64,000 nt of DNA from UBA6168 sp964423205 (GTDB taxonomy: Bacteria > Bacteroidota > Bacteroidia > Chitinophagales > Saprospiraceae): positions 1 to 64,000 of the forward strand of contig CAYRDX010000003.1 in the NCBI GenBank assembly GCA_964423205.1, read 5' to 3'. Both the position numbers and the translations under genes were made by a program. The notes beneath the pieces were generated by a model that made no database searches, was not told the origin of the DNA, and was given only the letters and a program-made list of their open reading frames with translations. Positions 7,695 to 18,126 of this stretch are shown in pieces (position 1 is the first letter of the stretch; each line of letters opens with the position of its first letter).

Positions 7695-9563
7695 GTGAAT
7701 TACCTGACTCTTGAGAATGTTAGCCGGAGCTACGGCGAAAAAGTACTTTTCAACGCTATTGACCTGCAAATAAGCAAGGGTCAAAAAGTAGCCCTTATTG
7801 CAAAAAATGGCTCTGGGAAAACTACTCTGCTCAAAGTCATAGCCGGAATTGAGCCAAGTGACGGAGACACCAGCAAAGTTATGTTGCGCAGTGATGTGCG
7901 CGTAGGCTACCTTCCTCAGGAACCTGAATTTTTCCGTAAGCACAATGTTCTGGAGGCCATTTTCGACAGTGATAATGCACTGATGGTTGCTATTAAACAA
8001 TACGAAAGAGCTTTGCTGAAACCCCAGGACGATAAATCCATGCAGCAGGCACTTCAAGAAATGGAAGACCTAAAGGCATGGAATGTTGAAGCTAAAGTCA
8101 AGGAAATCCTGTTCAAACTCAATATTACAGACCTCGAACAGGAAGTCAGTACTCTTTCCGGGGGGCAGAAAAAAAGACTGGCCCTGGCAAAACTTTTGAT
8201 TGAAGAGCCTGAATTTCTCATACTCGATGAACCGACCAACCATCTCGATCTCGACATGATTGAGTGGCTGGAATCCTTCCTCTCCCAGCCCAACCTAACG
8301 CTGTTCATGGTCACACACGACCGCTATTACATGGAGCATTTATGCGATACCATGCTGGAGCTTGACGGGGGCCAACTTTTCAAATACAGTGGCGGTTATT
8401 CCGATTTTCTGGAAAAAAAGGCTTTGCGTTCAGAAACGGAATCCATTGAACTCGATAAAACCAGAAAACTATACAGGAAGGAATTGGATTGGATGCGCCG
8501 TTCACCTAAAGCCCGCACAACCAAAGCCAATGCGAGAACAGACCGGTTTTACGAAATAGAAGAACAAGCATCCAAACGATTTGAGAAGGATGAAATCCAA
8601 ATTGATATCAAGGGGCAGCGACTTGGTGGCAAGATCGTGGAACTGCACTACATACACAAAGCCTTCGGAGATATTCAGATTGCCCGGGATTTTCATTACA
8701 AGTTTAAGAAGGGAGAAAAAGTAGGTATTGTTGGGAAAAACGGAACCGGAAAAACTACGCTGCTCAGGATGATGGCCGGCGAGGAAAAACCCGACAAAGG
8801 CAAAGTAATTATTGGGGAAACTGTGGTGGTAGGTTATTACACCCAAGAAGGCATCAGCACGGAACGGTCGGATAAGAGGGTAATTGATTTCATTACAGAC
8901 ATCGCAGAATATATTCCGCTGGAAAGGGGTCAAAAACTTGGCGCCGCCCAATTACTAGAGCGTTTTTTATTCAACAGAGCACAGCAACAGGTTTATGTGT
9001 CGCAACTCAGTGGCGGAGAGCGGCGGCGATTGTTGCTGCTCTCAGTTTTGATGAAAAACCCAAACTTTCTGATACTCGATGAGCCTACCAATGACCTCGA
9101 TGTGGTTACACTGAACATTCTGGAGGAATGGTTGCTGGAGTTTCCGGGTTGCGTTGTCATTGTTTCACACGACCGATTTTTACTCGACAAAATCTGCGAC
9201 CATCTTTTCATTCTCGAAGGCAATGGTAGGATTAAAGATTTCAATGGCCGTTACCTCGACTACCGTGAAAAACAAATTGAGATTGAAAGGGAGCAAAAGC
9301 GATATGAAAGAGAAATTGCCGAACAGCCCAAAATCCTTCAGGTACGCACTGCATCGGGTTTGACAGCCCCCGAAAAAAATGAAATGAAAAAACTGGAAAG
9401 AGAAATAAATGAACTGGAAACCCGAAAAAAACAAATCCACGATAACTTCAGCGCCGAGGACATTTCTCTGGATACCATTCAAAAACTGACCGCAGAACTT
9501 AGGAGTCTGGAAGAATCATTAGCCTCCAAAGAATTAAGGTGGATGGAACTCGCCGAAAAATAA
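7695..9563 (+). CDS. uup: ABC-F family ATPase, Uup type
   Basis: A 622-residue cytosolic protein with two ATP-binding cassettes and no membrane segments, acting on ribosomes or, for Uup, linked to genome stability. Cassette 1 has NGSGKTT, the signature LSGGQKKR and Walker B LILDEPTNHLD. Cassette 2 has NGTGKTTLL, LSGGERRR and LILDEPTNDLD. The last 90 residues are a charged coiled coil (MKKLEREINELETRKK), which distinguishes Uup-like members from EttA. The start is GTG at 7695; the family N-terminus MNYLTLENVSRSYG supports it. Confidence 0.92.
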   Translation: MNYLTLENVSRSYGEKVLFNAIDLQISKGQKVALIAKNGSGKTTLLKVIAGIEPSDGDTSKVMLRSDVRVGYLPQEPEFFRKHNVLEAIFDSDNALMVAIKQYERALLKPQDDKSMQQALQEMEDLKAWNVEAKVKEILFKLNITDLEQEVSTLSGGQKKRLALAKLLIEEPEFLILDEPTNHLDLDMIEWLESFLSQPNLTLFMVTHDRYYMEHLCDTMLELDGGQLFKYSGGYSDFLEKKALRSETESIELDKTRKLYRKELDWMRRSPKARTTKANARTDRFYEIEEQASKRFEKDEIQIDIKGQRLGGKIVELHYIHKAFGDIQIARDFHYKFKKGEKVGIVGKNGTGKTTLLRMMAGEEKPDKGKVIIGETVVVGYYTQEGISTERSDKRVIDFITDIAEYIPLERGQKLGAAQLLERFLFNRAQQQVYVSQLSGGERRRLLLLSVLMKNPNFLILDEPTNDLDVVTLNILEEWLLEFPGCVVIVSHDRFLLDKICDHLFILEGNGRIKDFNGRYLDYREKQIEIEREQKRYEREIAEQPKILQVRTASGLTAPEKNEMKKLEREINELETRKKQIHDNFSAEDISLDTIQKLTAELRSLEESLASKELRWMELAEK

Positions 9564-9597
9564 AAAAGAGGTCAAGTTCATGATAAAACTTGACCCC
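9562..9597 (-). terminator. Hairpin with T-tract on the minus strand
   Basis: GGTCAAGTT (9570-9578) and AACTTGACC (9587-9595) are perfect inverted arms. Read on the minus strand, the stem is followed by TCTTTTTTA. It could end transcription coming from the hsp20 gene 190 bp away, and it overlaps the stop codon of uup on the other strand. The rest of 9598-9787 holds nothing I recognise. Confidence 0.5.
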
Positions 9598-9787
9598 GTC
9601 ATAAACACCTAAAACCCTATTATTTATTCTGTTGTCACAATTGTAGAGTGACGAAATCGGTGACTTAAGGTGCCGGATGAAATAATTGTTCACCCTGAAC
9701 AAATTTTTTTAACCAAAAAAAGCGTGACAAAATCCGGCCGTTTGAAATTTTCTATTTCAGTAATCCTTGCGGCTGAATTGCGCTGAA

Positions 9788-10240
9788 TTAAGCAATTTCA
9801 ATAACACGTGACGGAGCTGGTTTGGCTTCCTCTTTCTTGTTCAATGTAATGCTAAGTACTCCATTCTCGGCATTGGCTGTAATTGCACCAGCATCTACCG
9901 TCTCTGGCAACAAGAAGGAGCGCTCAAATTCAAAGTAATTGAATTCTCTGCGGGTGTAATTGTTCTTTTCCTCGTTGCTCTGCTCTTTGCGAGCTGAAAC
10001 AATGAGCAAGTCTTTATCAACTTTCACTTCAAAGTCTGCCTTGCTCAATCCGGGTACTGCAAGTTCGATGATGTAGGCACCTTCGTTTTCTGCAATATTA
10101 ACTGCAGGCCTGTTGAATCCTGTAAACGAACGAGTCCCTGTTGGGAGATCATTGAAAAACTCGTTGATGGTATTTTCAAAAAGACCAGACATAGTTGCTG
10201 GTTTGCGATAAGTTGTTGGAAAAAAGCTTACTAATTTCAT
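9788..10240 (-). CDS. Small heat shock protein (Hsp20/alpha-crystallin)
   Basis: An ATP-independent holdase of 150 residues. The alpha-crystallin domain spans about residues 40-140, from PAVNIAENEGAYIIELAVPG to the conserved A-x-x-x-n-G-V-L motif AENGVLSITLNK. The N-terminus MKLVSFF is typical of Bacteroidota Hsp20, so I take the ATG at 10240 rather than the in-frame ATG at 10264. It appears monocistronic. No CIRCE-like operator is visible upstream. Confidence 0.92.
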   Translation of the reverse strand: MKLVSFFPTTYRKPATMSGLFENTINEFFNDLPTGTRSFTGFNRPAVNIAENEGAYIIELAVPGLSKADFEVKVDKDLLIVSARKEQSNEEKNNYTRREFNYFEFERSFLLPETVDAGAITANAENGVLSITLNKKEEAKPAPSRVIEIA

Positions 10241-10264
10241 GACTGTTATTTTTTTGTGAATCAA

Positions 10265-10846
10265 TGTTTATTTGCTCCTTCCCAATCAAGACTTGTACCA
10301 CACGATTTTTTAGGTTATTTTGGCAATTAATTGAGAAAATAACTGCCATATTGGCAATTTTATCAAAAACTACATGTCGTTTTGTCGCTATTGTGTTATT
10401 TAACTCACACAATAAGACGGATTAGAGAACTTGCATCGTTTATAAGAACGAACTGAATACATCTTCCCGACGACCGATTTCAGAAAAAAACAGACCGGAA
10501 CAAACATGAACACAGTCGCATTTTTTGTGACTGCTATTTTTTTCTGAATGTTGACCACCCGGTTGAAACCATTCCAGATAAAGGCATATTGGAAAGAAAT
10601 TTGTTGGATTGAAGCAGTGGAAACCCTTACAAACTGCCCTGAAACGGTTTGCAAAGGGCCACATTCCGGCTGCTTTTCTCCTTCAGCAGCCCTAAGCCAA
10701 TAAAGCCAGATTGCTATTCATTTTGGCTTTTATCCAAACATGAACATAGACCCAAAGTTACCTGGGTAGGCCTGAGCATTGTTTAAAAACGTTCCTGCTC
10801 ATAATAAGGCATGGTGGCTTTGGAAAGGCAGAATTCTTAGAACTGG
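10265..10846. other. 580-bp intergenic region without recognised genes
   Basis: This gap separates divergent genes (hsp20 and the PKD metalloprotease). I see only a loose similarity between the stretch just upstream of hsp20 (GACTGTTATTTTTTTGTGAA near 10240) and GACTGCTATTTTTTTCTGAA near 10530, which could be an old duplication or chance in AT-rich DNA. No promoter matches the Bacteroidota consensus well. Confidence 0.4.
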
Positions 10847-13800
10847 ATGACTATGACTCGCACAATACTGGTTTTATTGCTCATTATAACCTTTGCAGCC
10901 ACCGGCATTGCACAGCAAAGAGTGTTTAATGGTCAGGTCCTTAGGTCGTCTGCTTATCCTGAACTACAAGACCAGTTTTTCAAATCGGACGTCTTTCAAA
11001 TGAACGTCCCGGAACTTGACCAATTCTCCAGAAATCAGAAGGAAACTTTTAGTTTTTCACTTCACATCGGTGGTTTCGAGTGGGAAATTGAACTTCAGGC
11101 ACATGACCTGCGGAGTGAGAATTATAAACTCACTGTTCTCAGTCAGGATGGTGAGCGCAACCTTTCTCGAAACCGAAATATTACCTATCAAGGCAAATTG
11201 CTAAGGGATAATAACAGCAAGGTCAGCCTGACCATTATGGATGATTTTATCTATGGGTTCATTGGCACTAATGATGAACTCATTTTTATTGAACCACTCA
11301 GTTATTTCGTGCAGAATGCCCCCAAGGACCAGTACGTGCTGTATTCTTCCAGGGATGTTAAACCGACCAATTTGGCTTGCGGGTTAACTGAAATGGAAAA
11401 ACGCACCCCTGATAGCAGAAACCAAACGGAAGGAATTTACCGGGCAGCCGGTAATTGTTACGTTATTCAGCTCGCTATCGCTTCTGACCGGGCCATGTTC
11501 AATAAGTATGGTTCTGTGTCGGCGGTCGAGGCCCACAATCTGGGGGTCATGAATAATGTAAAAGCGAATTACGATGATGAATTCTCCGATGGCATTAATT
11601 TCGAAGTGGTTCAGGTTTATGTCGTCACTGCAGTTGACCCATGGTCGGCTACGACCGATGCAGGAGAACTGCTGAGAAGTTTCACCACATGGGGCCCTTC
11701 TGGTTTTTCGAATGCACACGACCTTGGGCAGTTATGGACAGCCAGAGATTTCGATGGAAATACAATTGGAATTGCCTGGCTTAGCACGCTTTGCTCAACA
11801 CATCGTTATCACTGCCTGCAGGATTTCACTTCCAACGCCAACAGTCTGAGGGTAATGACTGCCCATGAGATTGGGCACAACCTCAGTGCAGACCACGACC
11901 CTTCCGGCAGTCCGACCATCATGGCCCCTGCCGTAAATAATTCCTCTTCATGGTCGTCCATTTCTATTTCTGCAATCAGTAATCATGTTGCTTCGAAAGC
12001 ACCTCCGGGTGGTTGCCTATCTAACTGCTCCACTGGAAGTGGAGGCGGGGGTTCAGCTCCAACGGCAAATTTTTCAGGCAGCCCGGTTTCGGGGTGTTCT
12101 CCGCTGCAGGTCACCTTTACAAACACAAGTACAGGGGGGGCAACATCATGGAATTGGAGTTTTCCGGGAGGCAATCCATCAACCTCCACCTCGCAAAACC
12201 CGGTTGTTCAATATTCCGTTCCCGGCACTTATTCGGTTACCCTGACGGCAACTAATGCCAACGGGTCCAATACTATTACGAGGTCAAATTATATTTCTGT
12301 AACGGGTTCACCTGCTGCCAACTTTGGCTTCACGATGAATGGCCGCACTGTGAGTTTCAGCAACACCAGTAGTAACGCCACAAGTTATACATGGAACTTC
12401 GGAGATGGTATCACCAGTAATATCGTTAATCCGGTTTACACTTATAATTCTGATGGGAGTTTTCTGGTGATACTGACTGCTTTCAATGCCTGTGGGTCTT
12501 CCAGTAAATCGGTTGTCATAACGGTTACCTCTCCACCTGTTGCCAATTTTACAGCTACTCCCCAGTCCGGATGTGCCCCACTTCAGGTTTCGTTCACTAA
12601 TCAAAGCAGTGGAGCAAGCAGCTGGCTTTGGAGTTTCCCGGGAGGGTCGCCATCCAGCTCGACAGACCAGCATCCTTCAGTTCAATATTCAAGCCCTGGA
12701 AATTACTCTGTTACGCTAACTGCGACCAACAGTGCCGGTTCTGCAACCATAACCAAAACCAACTTTATCAACGCTTCCGGAGGCCCGGCAACGGATTTCA
12801 CCTATTCTGTAAATGGCAGGACAGTAACTTTTACCAATACAAGTTCGGGGGCTTCATCCCAGGTGTGGAATTTTGGGGACGGAACTACCAGCACTATATC
12901 CAACCCGGTTTACACTTTTGCTGCCGATGGAACCTATCAGGTAACTTTGAGTGCAACCAGCAATTGCGGCACAACAAACATCACCAAAAATGTAACGGTG
13001 ATGGCACCTCCGAGTGCCAATTTTAGTGCCTCTCCGACTTCAGGATGCGCTCCTCTGCAAGTGAGTTTCACCAATCTGAGCTCAACAACTGCTTCGAGTT
13101 GGCTTTGGAGTTTCCCGGGAGGCAATCCATCCTCTTCAACAGCAAAAAATCCTGTTGTCCAATATTCCAGTACAGGAACATATTCAGTGACTTTAACTGC
13201 CTACAATGCAGGTGGTTCTCACACGTTTACCAGAACAAACTTCGTCACGGCCACTGGTAACCCCAATACTAATTTCAGTTACAGCATGAATGGAAGGACA
13301 GTTAGTTTTGCTAATCTTTCAACCAACTCAATTTCCTATTCCTGGAATTTCGGAGATGGAAATTCCAGTACAGCCACTAATCCAAGTCATACATATAACT
13401 CCGATGGAAGTTTTATTGCCACCCTTACCGCCACGAATAGTTGCGGCTCCATACCCAACTTTAAGACTTTAATCATTTCGACGCCCCCAAGCGCTAATTT
13501 TACAGCTTCACCTACCACTGGCTGTGCTCCTTTACAGGTTGCTTTTACTAATACCAGTTCCGCAAATACCAACAGCCTTTCGTGGAGTTTTCCAGGTGGC
13601 ACTCCTGCTACATCGACAGCAAATAACCCGATAGTACAATATCCTTCACCTGGCACTTATTCCGTAATGCTTACAGCGATGAATTCCGTTGGTTCACATA
13701 CCACCAGTAAAACGAATTATATCACAGCAGGCGGAAAGCCATCATCAATATTTACCTATACTTCAAGTGGTCGCAGCGTTTCATTTGCCAACAATTCTAC

Positions 13801-16800
13801 AAATGCTGATTCTTATTCCTGGAACTTTGGCGACGGCAATAGCTCCTCAGCCATTAACCCTACTCACACTTTTGCTCAGGACGAAAACTACACCGTGACC
13901 CTTTCAACCTCCAATTCCTGTGGAACAAGTACCTATTCCACCTCCGTTTCGATTGCCACCATGCCTGAAGCTAATTTTTCAGCTTCAGCAACTTCAGGCT
14001 GCAGCCCGTTTCAGGTTTCTTTTCAAAATCAAAGTTCCAGTAACGCTACCTCCTGGCTGTGGAGCTTTCCGGGAGGCTCACCCTCCAGTTCCACAGATAA
14101 AAACCCAGTCGTTTGGTACCAGGGTGCAGGAACATTTCAAGTATCTCTGACGGCTACAAATGCTACAGGTTCGAACAGCGTTTCAAAATCCAATTTTATC
14201 AGTGTTGGCAATAAGCCTATTGCAGACTTTAGTTACACGATAAACGGCAGAAAGGTTTCTTTGATAAATGTATCGACCAATGCCACCTCTTATTCATGGA
14301 CTTTTGGAGATGGCAATACCAGCCAAACTCAACAACCTCAACATACTTTTGAACTGGACGGCACGTATTTAATTACACTTACCGCATATAACAACTGCGG
14401 TTCCTCCAGTAAATCTTCATCTGTTTACATTGCGACACCCCCTGTTGCGGATTTTACGCACTCAACATCCATGGGATGTCCGGCATTACAGGTTCAGTTT
14501 GACAACAAAAGTTCTGTAAATGCTTCCTCATGGTTGTGGTCTTTTCCGGGTGGGAATCCATCGTCTTCAACTTTGAAAAACCCATTAGTTACTTATGCTA
14601 ACGAAGGAAGTTATTCTGTGACGCTGGTAGCCACCAATAGTGCGGGAAGCCATACCATTTCTAAAAACAGTATTATTCAGGTTTATGCTTTGCCGCTGCC
14701 TATGTTCAGTCAGAGAATAACGGGCAAAACCGTATCATTTGTTAACGCCTCACTGAATGCCTCAACTTATTTTTGGGATTTTGGTGACGGCAACACCAGT
14801 TCGAGCACAGAACCAACGCATACTTATGCACAGGAGGGAAATTATCAGGTTACCCTAAGGGCTACCAACAGTTGCTCAACCATCAGTCAGGTTAAAACCA
14901 TTCATATCATTCTGCCACCAACTGCAGGATTTTCAGCCGCTGTAACCAAAGGTTGTATGCCTTTTAAAGTGAAATTTGAGAACAAATCTTCGGCAAATAC
15001 AACTTCTTTTGTTTGGCAATTCCCAGATGGAATTCCTGCAACATCCAACTTGCCTAATCCAGAGGTTACTTATGAAACAGCAGGATTCTATAATGTATCC
15101 CTGACTGTAAGTAATTCCGCCGGGACACATTCCGATTCGAAAACAAGCTACATCACTGTTGGGCCACTGCCTGTTTCAGGTTTTAGTTTCTCAACTAACG
15201 GACTTCAGGCTTCATTTTTCAATACATCTACAAATAGCGAGACATACAATTGGAACTTTGGTGATGGCTCAAACCTGAATAATTCTCACAGCCCATCTCA
15301 TAACTTTGCCAAAGACGGAAACTACACCGTTGTTCTAAAGGCCAGTAACTTTTGTGGAACAGATTCGACTATCAAGACTCTGAACATTGTTACCCCACCG
15401 AAGGCTGAATTCATGATTAATTCATCTAATGGTTGTGCCCCAGTGACGGTAAAATATGTGAATCAGTCTACTCAAAATGCAACCGGTTATCAGTGGTATT
15501 TCCCCGGCGGCAACCCCTCCGCTTCTACTGATCAAAACCCGGAAGTTACCTATGCTCAGGCCGGAGTATACGAAGCGCGACTCATTGCTTCCAATGCCGC
15601 CGGTTCCGGCGAAAAATACAAACCTGACCTGCTGACGGTGGGCAAGGCACCTGTGGCGGACTTTTCAGCAAACATTACTGGTACCAAGGTTTTATTTACC
15701 AACAACTCAACTGGTGCCAGCAGTTATCAATGGAATTTTGGATCGGGTACGGCCTCTTCAACTCAGGCAAATCCTGAATATAATTTCCAAAGCGACGGAA
15801 TTTATACTATTATATTAACTGCAACCAACGGATGTGGCAGCCATAGCCTCACAAAAGAAATAAAAATTGTCACTCCTCCCATGGCGGCATTCAGTGCCAA
15901 CAGCACTGAGGGCTGCGCTCCATTTACAGTTAGCTACAACAATGGGTCTTCTTCCAATGCAACAAGCTGGCTATGGAGTTTCCCTGGCGGGATACCAGAT
16001 AAGTCCGGTGAAAAAAACCCATTGGTAGTGTACGTACAGCCCGGTATTTATGAAGCTACATTGACAGCCTTGAATAGTGCGGGGCAAAACATCTTCACCC
16101 GGAAAGAATACATTAAAGTGAAACCAAAGACAGTAGCCGAGTTCAGTATCAAAACCGACTCACTTACAGTCACTTTGTCAAACAGTACCGCAGATGCTCA
16201 AGATTTTCTATGGAAATTTGGAGACGGCGCGACATCGATTGCAGCAAATCCGACCCATCGATATTCTGAAGATGGCACCTATACTATACAGCTCGAAGCA
16301 CGCAATGAATGCAGTGTTTCAACTTCTTCCAAACAAGTAGTTTTGTCCACACCGCCCAAAGCCCAGTTTAGCGCCAATAAGCTTACTGGTTGTATGCCCG
16401 TTACTGTACAGTTTTCCAATTCATCCTCTAAAAATGCCAAAACGTTTTCTTGGACATTCCCGGGTGGAACGCCCTCAGCATCCAACGATCCCAACCCAAC
16501 AGTAACCTATGACTCTGCAGGTGTTTTTGATGTAATTCTTATCGCAAAGAATGAAGCCGGAAGCCATCAATATGAAATGCCAGCGCTTATAAAGGTTAAA
16601 ACCAAACCCTCAGCTATATTCTCTGTGGTTGTGGATAAATCTTTGGTAACGCTTGAGACGAAAGTTGAAAAAGGTTTCAGTTACCTATGGAGCTTTGGTG
16701 ATGGAACCAAAACCCAGGAACCCAACCCGGTTTATCAGTACAGTAAGGATGGCAATTACACTATTTCACTGACAGCCATTAACGAATGTGGAATCAGTAC

Positions 16801-17584
16801 TTCCAGCCAAACTGTTACCATAGCTTTCGAAAAACCGGTTGCTGGTGCAAAAGTGGAGAACAAGAGTGGTTGCAAACCTTTGGTGGTTAACTTCGAAAAT
16901 ACATCTTCACCTAATTCCAAAAGCTGGTTGTGGACTTTTCCGGGAGGTAGTCCCGCAAGTAGCACAGCCAGAAATCCGATGGTGATTTATCAGCAACCTG
17001 GCACTTATGATGTGGTATTGATTGCTTATAATGATATTGGAACAGATACCGTACTGCTCAAAAAATACATTGAAGTAAATTCAGCACCTATGGTGTCATT
17101 CGACTACACCATTGACAAAGGAGAAGTTAGTTTCACCAACCAAAGTTCAGGTGCATTGAGCTACCTATGGCTATTTGGCAAAGCAGGTTCCAGTACTGAG
17201 GTCAATCCTGTTTTCACATTTACCTCCACTGGCCCGCATGAAATAGTGCTTACAGCCACTAACGTGTGCGGTCAGGCAAATCAACGAAAAGTAATTACTC
17301 TGAACCTTACCAATACTTTCGATAAATCCGACTCTCTCTGGTTAAAGGCCTATCCCAACCCAACTTCAGGTATTCTTCATTTGGAAATCAAAGCCCTTGT
17401 TGCGAAGCGGATCGAGATTTACTTCTCGGATATTACCGGAAAAATTCTGCACTCACAAACCATTGAGTACTACAATGAGGAGTTTCAACAAAACCTCGAC
17501 TTCAGTCATTTACCTGCCGGAATGTATGTGCTAAGAGTTAAATCAGGTGAGTCAAGCCATTATCGGAAGATAGTTGTAGAATAG
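10847..17584 (+). CDS. Giant secreted metalloprotease with 22 PKD domains and T9SS sorting domain
   Basis: A 2245-residue exported protein. In order: signal peptide (TRTILVLLLIITFAATGIAQ), a propeptide-like region, a reprolysin-type (M12B-like) zinc metallopeptidase with HEIGHNLSADHD (His340, Glu341, His344, His350), a Gly-rich linker near residue 400, then PKD domains from about 405 to 2155, and a type A T9SS C-terminal sorting domain (about 2165-2245, starting AYPNPTSG and ending YRKIVVE). The PKD domains alternate between two types, A (SFPGG core, GC.PL at the start) and B (NFGDG core, N.CG at the end), giving 11 A-B pairs. The enzyme is probably anchored at or released from the cell surface, with the repeats as a long stalk or adhesive arm. 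Substrate unknown. Confidence 0.93.
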   Translation: MTMTRTILVLLLIITFAATGIAQQRVFNGQVLRSSAYPELQDQFFKSDVFQMNVPELDQFSRNQKETFSFSLHIGGFEWEIELQAHDLRSENYKLTVLSQDGERNLSRNRNITYQGKLLRDNNSKVSLTIMDDFIYGFIGTNDELIFIEPLSYFVQNAPKDQYVLYSSRDVKPTNLACGLTEMEKRTPDSRNQTEGIYRAAGNCYVIQLAIASDRAMFNKYGSVSAVEAHNLGVMNNVKANYDDEFSDGINFEVVQVYVVTAVDPWSATTDAGELLRSFTTWGPSGFSNAHDLGQLWTARDFDGNTIGIAWLSTLCSTHRYHCLQDFTSNANSLRVMTAHEIGHNLSADHDPSGSPTIMAPAVNNSSSWSSISISAISNHVASKAPPGGCLSNCSTGSGGGGSAPTANFSGSPVSGCSPLQVTFTNTSTGGATSWNWSFPGGNPSTSTSQNPVVQYSVPGTYSVTLTATNANGSNTITRSNYISVTGSPAANFGFTMNGRTVSFSNTSSNATSYTWNFGDGITSNIVNPVYTYNSDGSFLVILTAFNACGSSSKSVVITVTSPPVANFTATPQSGCAPLQVSFTNQSSGASSWLWSFPGGSPSSSTDQHPSVQYSSPGNYSVTLTATNSAGSATITKTNFINASGGPATDFTYSVNGRTVTFTNTSSGASSQVWNFGDGTTSTISNPVYTFAADGTYQVTLSATSNCGTTNITKNVTVMAPPSANFSASPTSGCAPLQVSFTNLSSTTASSWLWSFPGGNPSSSTAKNPVVQYSSTGTYSVTLTAYNAGGSHTFTRTNFVTATGNPNTNFSYSMNGRTVSFANLSTNSISYSWNFGDGNSSTATNPSHTYNSDGSFIATLTATNSCGSIPNFKTLIISTPPSANFTASPTTGCAPLQVAFTNTSSANTNSLSWSFPGGTPATSTANNPIVQYPSPGTYSVMLTAMNSVGSHTTSKTNYITAGGKPSSIFTYTSSGRSVSFANNSTNADSYSWNFGDGNSSSAINPTHTFAQDENYTVTLSTSNSCGTSTYSTSVSIATMPEANFSASATSGCSPFQVSFQNQSSSNATSWLWSFPGGSPSSSTDKNPVVWYQGAGTFQVSLTATNATGSNSVSKSNFISVGNKPIADFSYTINGRKVSLINVSTNATSYSWTFGDGNTSQTQQPQHTFELDGTYLITLTAYNNCGSSSKSSSVYIATPPVADFTHSTSMGCPALQVQFDNKSSVNASSWLWSFPGGNPSSSTLKNPLVTYANEGSYSVTLVATNSAGSHTISKNSIIQVYALPLPMFSQRITGKTVSFVNASLNASTYFWDFGDGNTSSSTEPTHTYAQEGNYQVTLRATNSCSTISQVKTIHIILPPTAGFSAAVTKGCMPFKVKFENKSSANTTSFVWQFPDGIPATSNLPNPEVTYETAGFYNVSLTVSNSAGTHSDSKTSYITVGPLPVSGFSFSTNGLQASFFNTSTNSETYNWNFGDGSNLNNSHSPSHNFAKDGNYTVVLKASNFCGTDSTIKTLNIVTPPKAEFMINSSNGCAPVTVKYVNQSTQNATGYQWYFPGGNPSASTDQNPEVTYAQAGVYEARLIASNAAGSGEKYKPDLLTVGKAPVADFSANITGTKVLFTNNSTGASSYQWNFGSGTASSTQANPEYNFQSDGIYTIILTATNGCGSHSLTKEIKIVTPPMAAFSANSTEGCAPFTVSYNNGSSSNATSWLWSFPGGIPDKSGEKNPLVVYVQPGIYEATLTALNSAGQNIFTRKEYIKVKPKTVAEFSIKTDSLTVTLSNSTADAQDFLWKFGDGATSIAANPTHRYSEDGTYTIQLEARNECSVSTSSKQVVLSTPPKAQFSANKLTGCMPVTVQFSNSSSKNAKTFSWTFPGGTPSASNDPNPTVTYDSAGVFDVILIAKNEAGSHQYEMPALIKVKTKPSAIFSVVVDKSLVTLETKVEKGFSYLWSFGDGTKTQEPNPVYQYSKDGNYTISLTAINECGISTSSQTVTIAFEKPVAGAKVENKSGCKPLVVNFENTSSPNSKSWLWTFPGGSPASSTARNPMVIYQQPGTYDVVLIAYNDIGTDTVLLKKYIEVNSAPMVSFDYTIDKGEVSFTNQSSGALSYLWLFGKAGSSTEVNPVFTFTSTGPHEIVLTATNVCGQANQRKVITLNLTNTFDKSDSLWLKAYPNPTSGILHLEIKALVAKRIEIYFSDITGKILHSQTIEYYNEEFQQNLDFSHLPAGMYVLRVKSGESSHYRKIVVE

Positions 17585-17617
17585 AAAATTACCTTTCTTC
17601 ATTATCTCCTGCTGCAA

Positions 17618-17648
17618 TTTGAACATTGTAGAGGCCGTTTTACCTTTG
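17618..17648 (+). promoter_or_regulatory. Bacteroidota promoter of the lipoprotein gene
   Basis: TTTG (17618-17621), 19 bases, TACCTTTG (17641-17648), a full match to the Bacteroidota housekeeping consensus. The ATG follows 15 bases later, so the leader would be short. Confidence 0.8.
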
Positions 17649-17662
17649 CACAAAATACATCC

Positions 17663-18115
17663 ATGAAGTACATCAGCCTATTGGTCTTTACACTACTTGC
17701 GATATCTTTTTTTTCGTTGTTATCCTGCAACAACAGCAAAAAAGATGTCGCAAGCAGTGAAAATGCCCCTCCCCTGCCACCTGATTTTATGACATTTTAT
17801 CAATCTTTTCATGTCGATAGTAGCTTCCAGATGCAGCACATAGTGTTTCCGCTGCAAGGTTACCCCGACTATGCGGATAGCCTGACTTTGGCAGAAGGGA
17901 GTTATCGCTGGCTTCCGGAGAACTGGACCATGCAAAGATCGATTGATTTTGAAATGAGCGAATTCAAAAGGCATTTTGAAACCGTAAACGAACAAATGGT
18001 TGTAGAGCGCATAGTCCATCAGAATGGAACTTTCGGAATGGTCAGGCGATTTGCGAAAGTTGCAGGCGAATGGCACTTGATTTATTATGCCGGTATGAAC
18101 AAACTGGCCCTTTAA
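17663..18115 (+). CDS. Predicted lipoprotein of unknown function
   Basis: 150 residues with a lipoprotein signal: MKYISLLVFTLLAISFFSLLSC, lipobox LLSC with Cys22. The mature part is a compact domain (DFMTFYQSFHVDSSFQMQHI onward) ending in EWHLIYYAGMNKLAL. The fold resembles small Bacteroidota lipoprotein families such as DUF4348, but I cannot confirm that. It has its own promoter and lies 11 bp before the M90-like gene, so the two are probably cotranscribed. Confidence 0.8.
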   Translation: MKYISLLVFTLLAISFFSLLSCNNSKKDVASSENAPPLPPDFMTFYQSFHVDSSFQMQHIVFPLQGYPDYADSLTLAEGSYRWLPENWTMQRSIDFEMSEFKRHFETVNEQMVVERIVHQNGTFGMVRRFAKVAGEWHLIYYAGMNKLAL

Positions 18116-18126
18116 AGCATCCGAAC

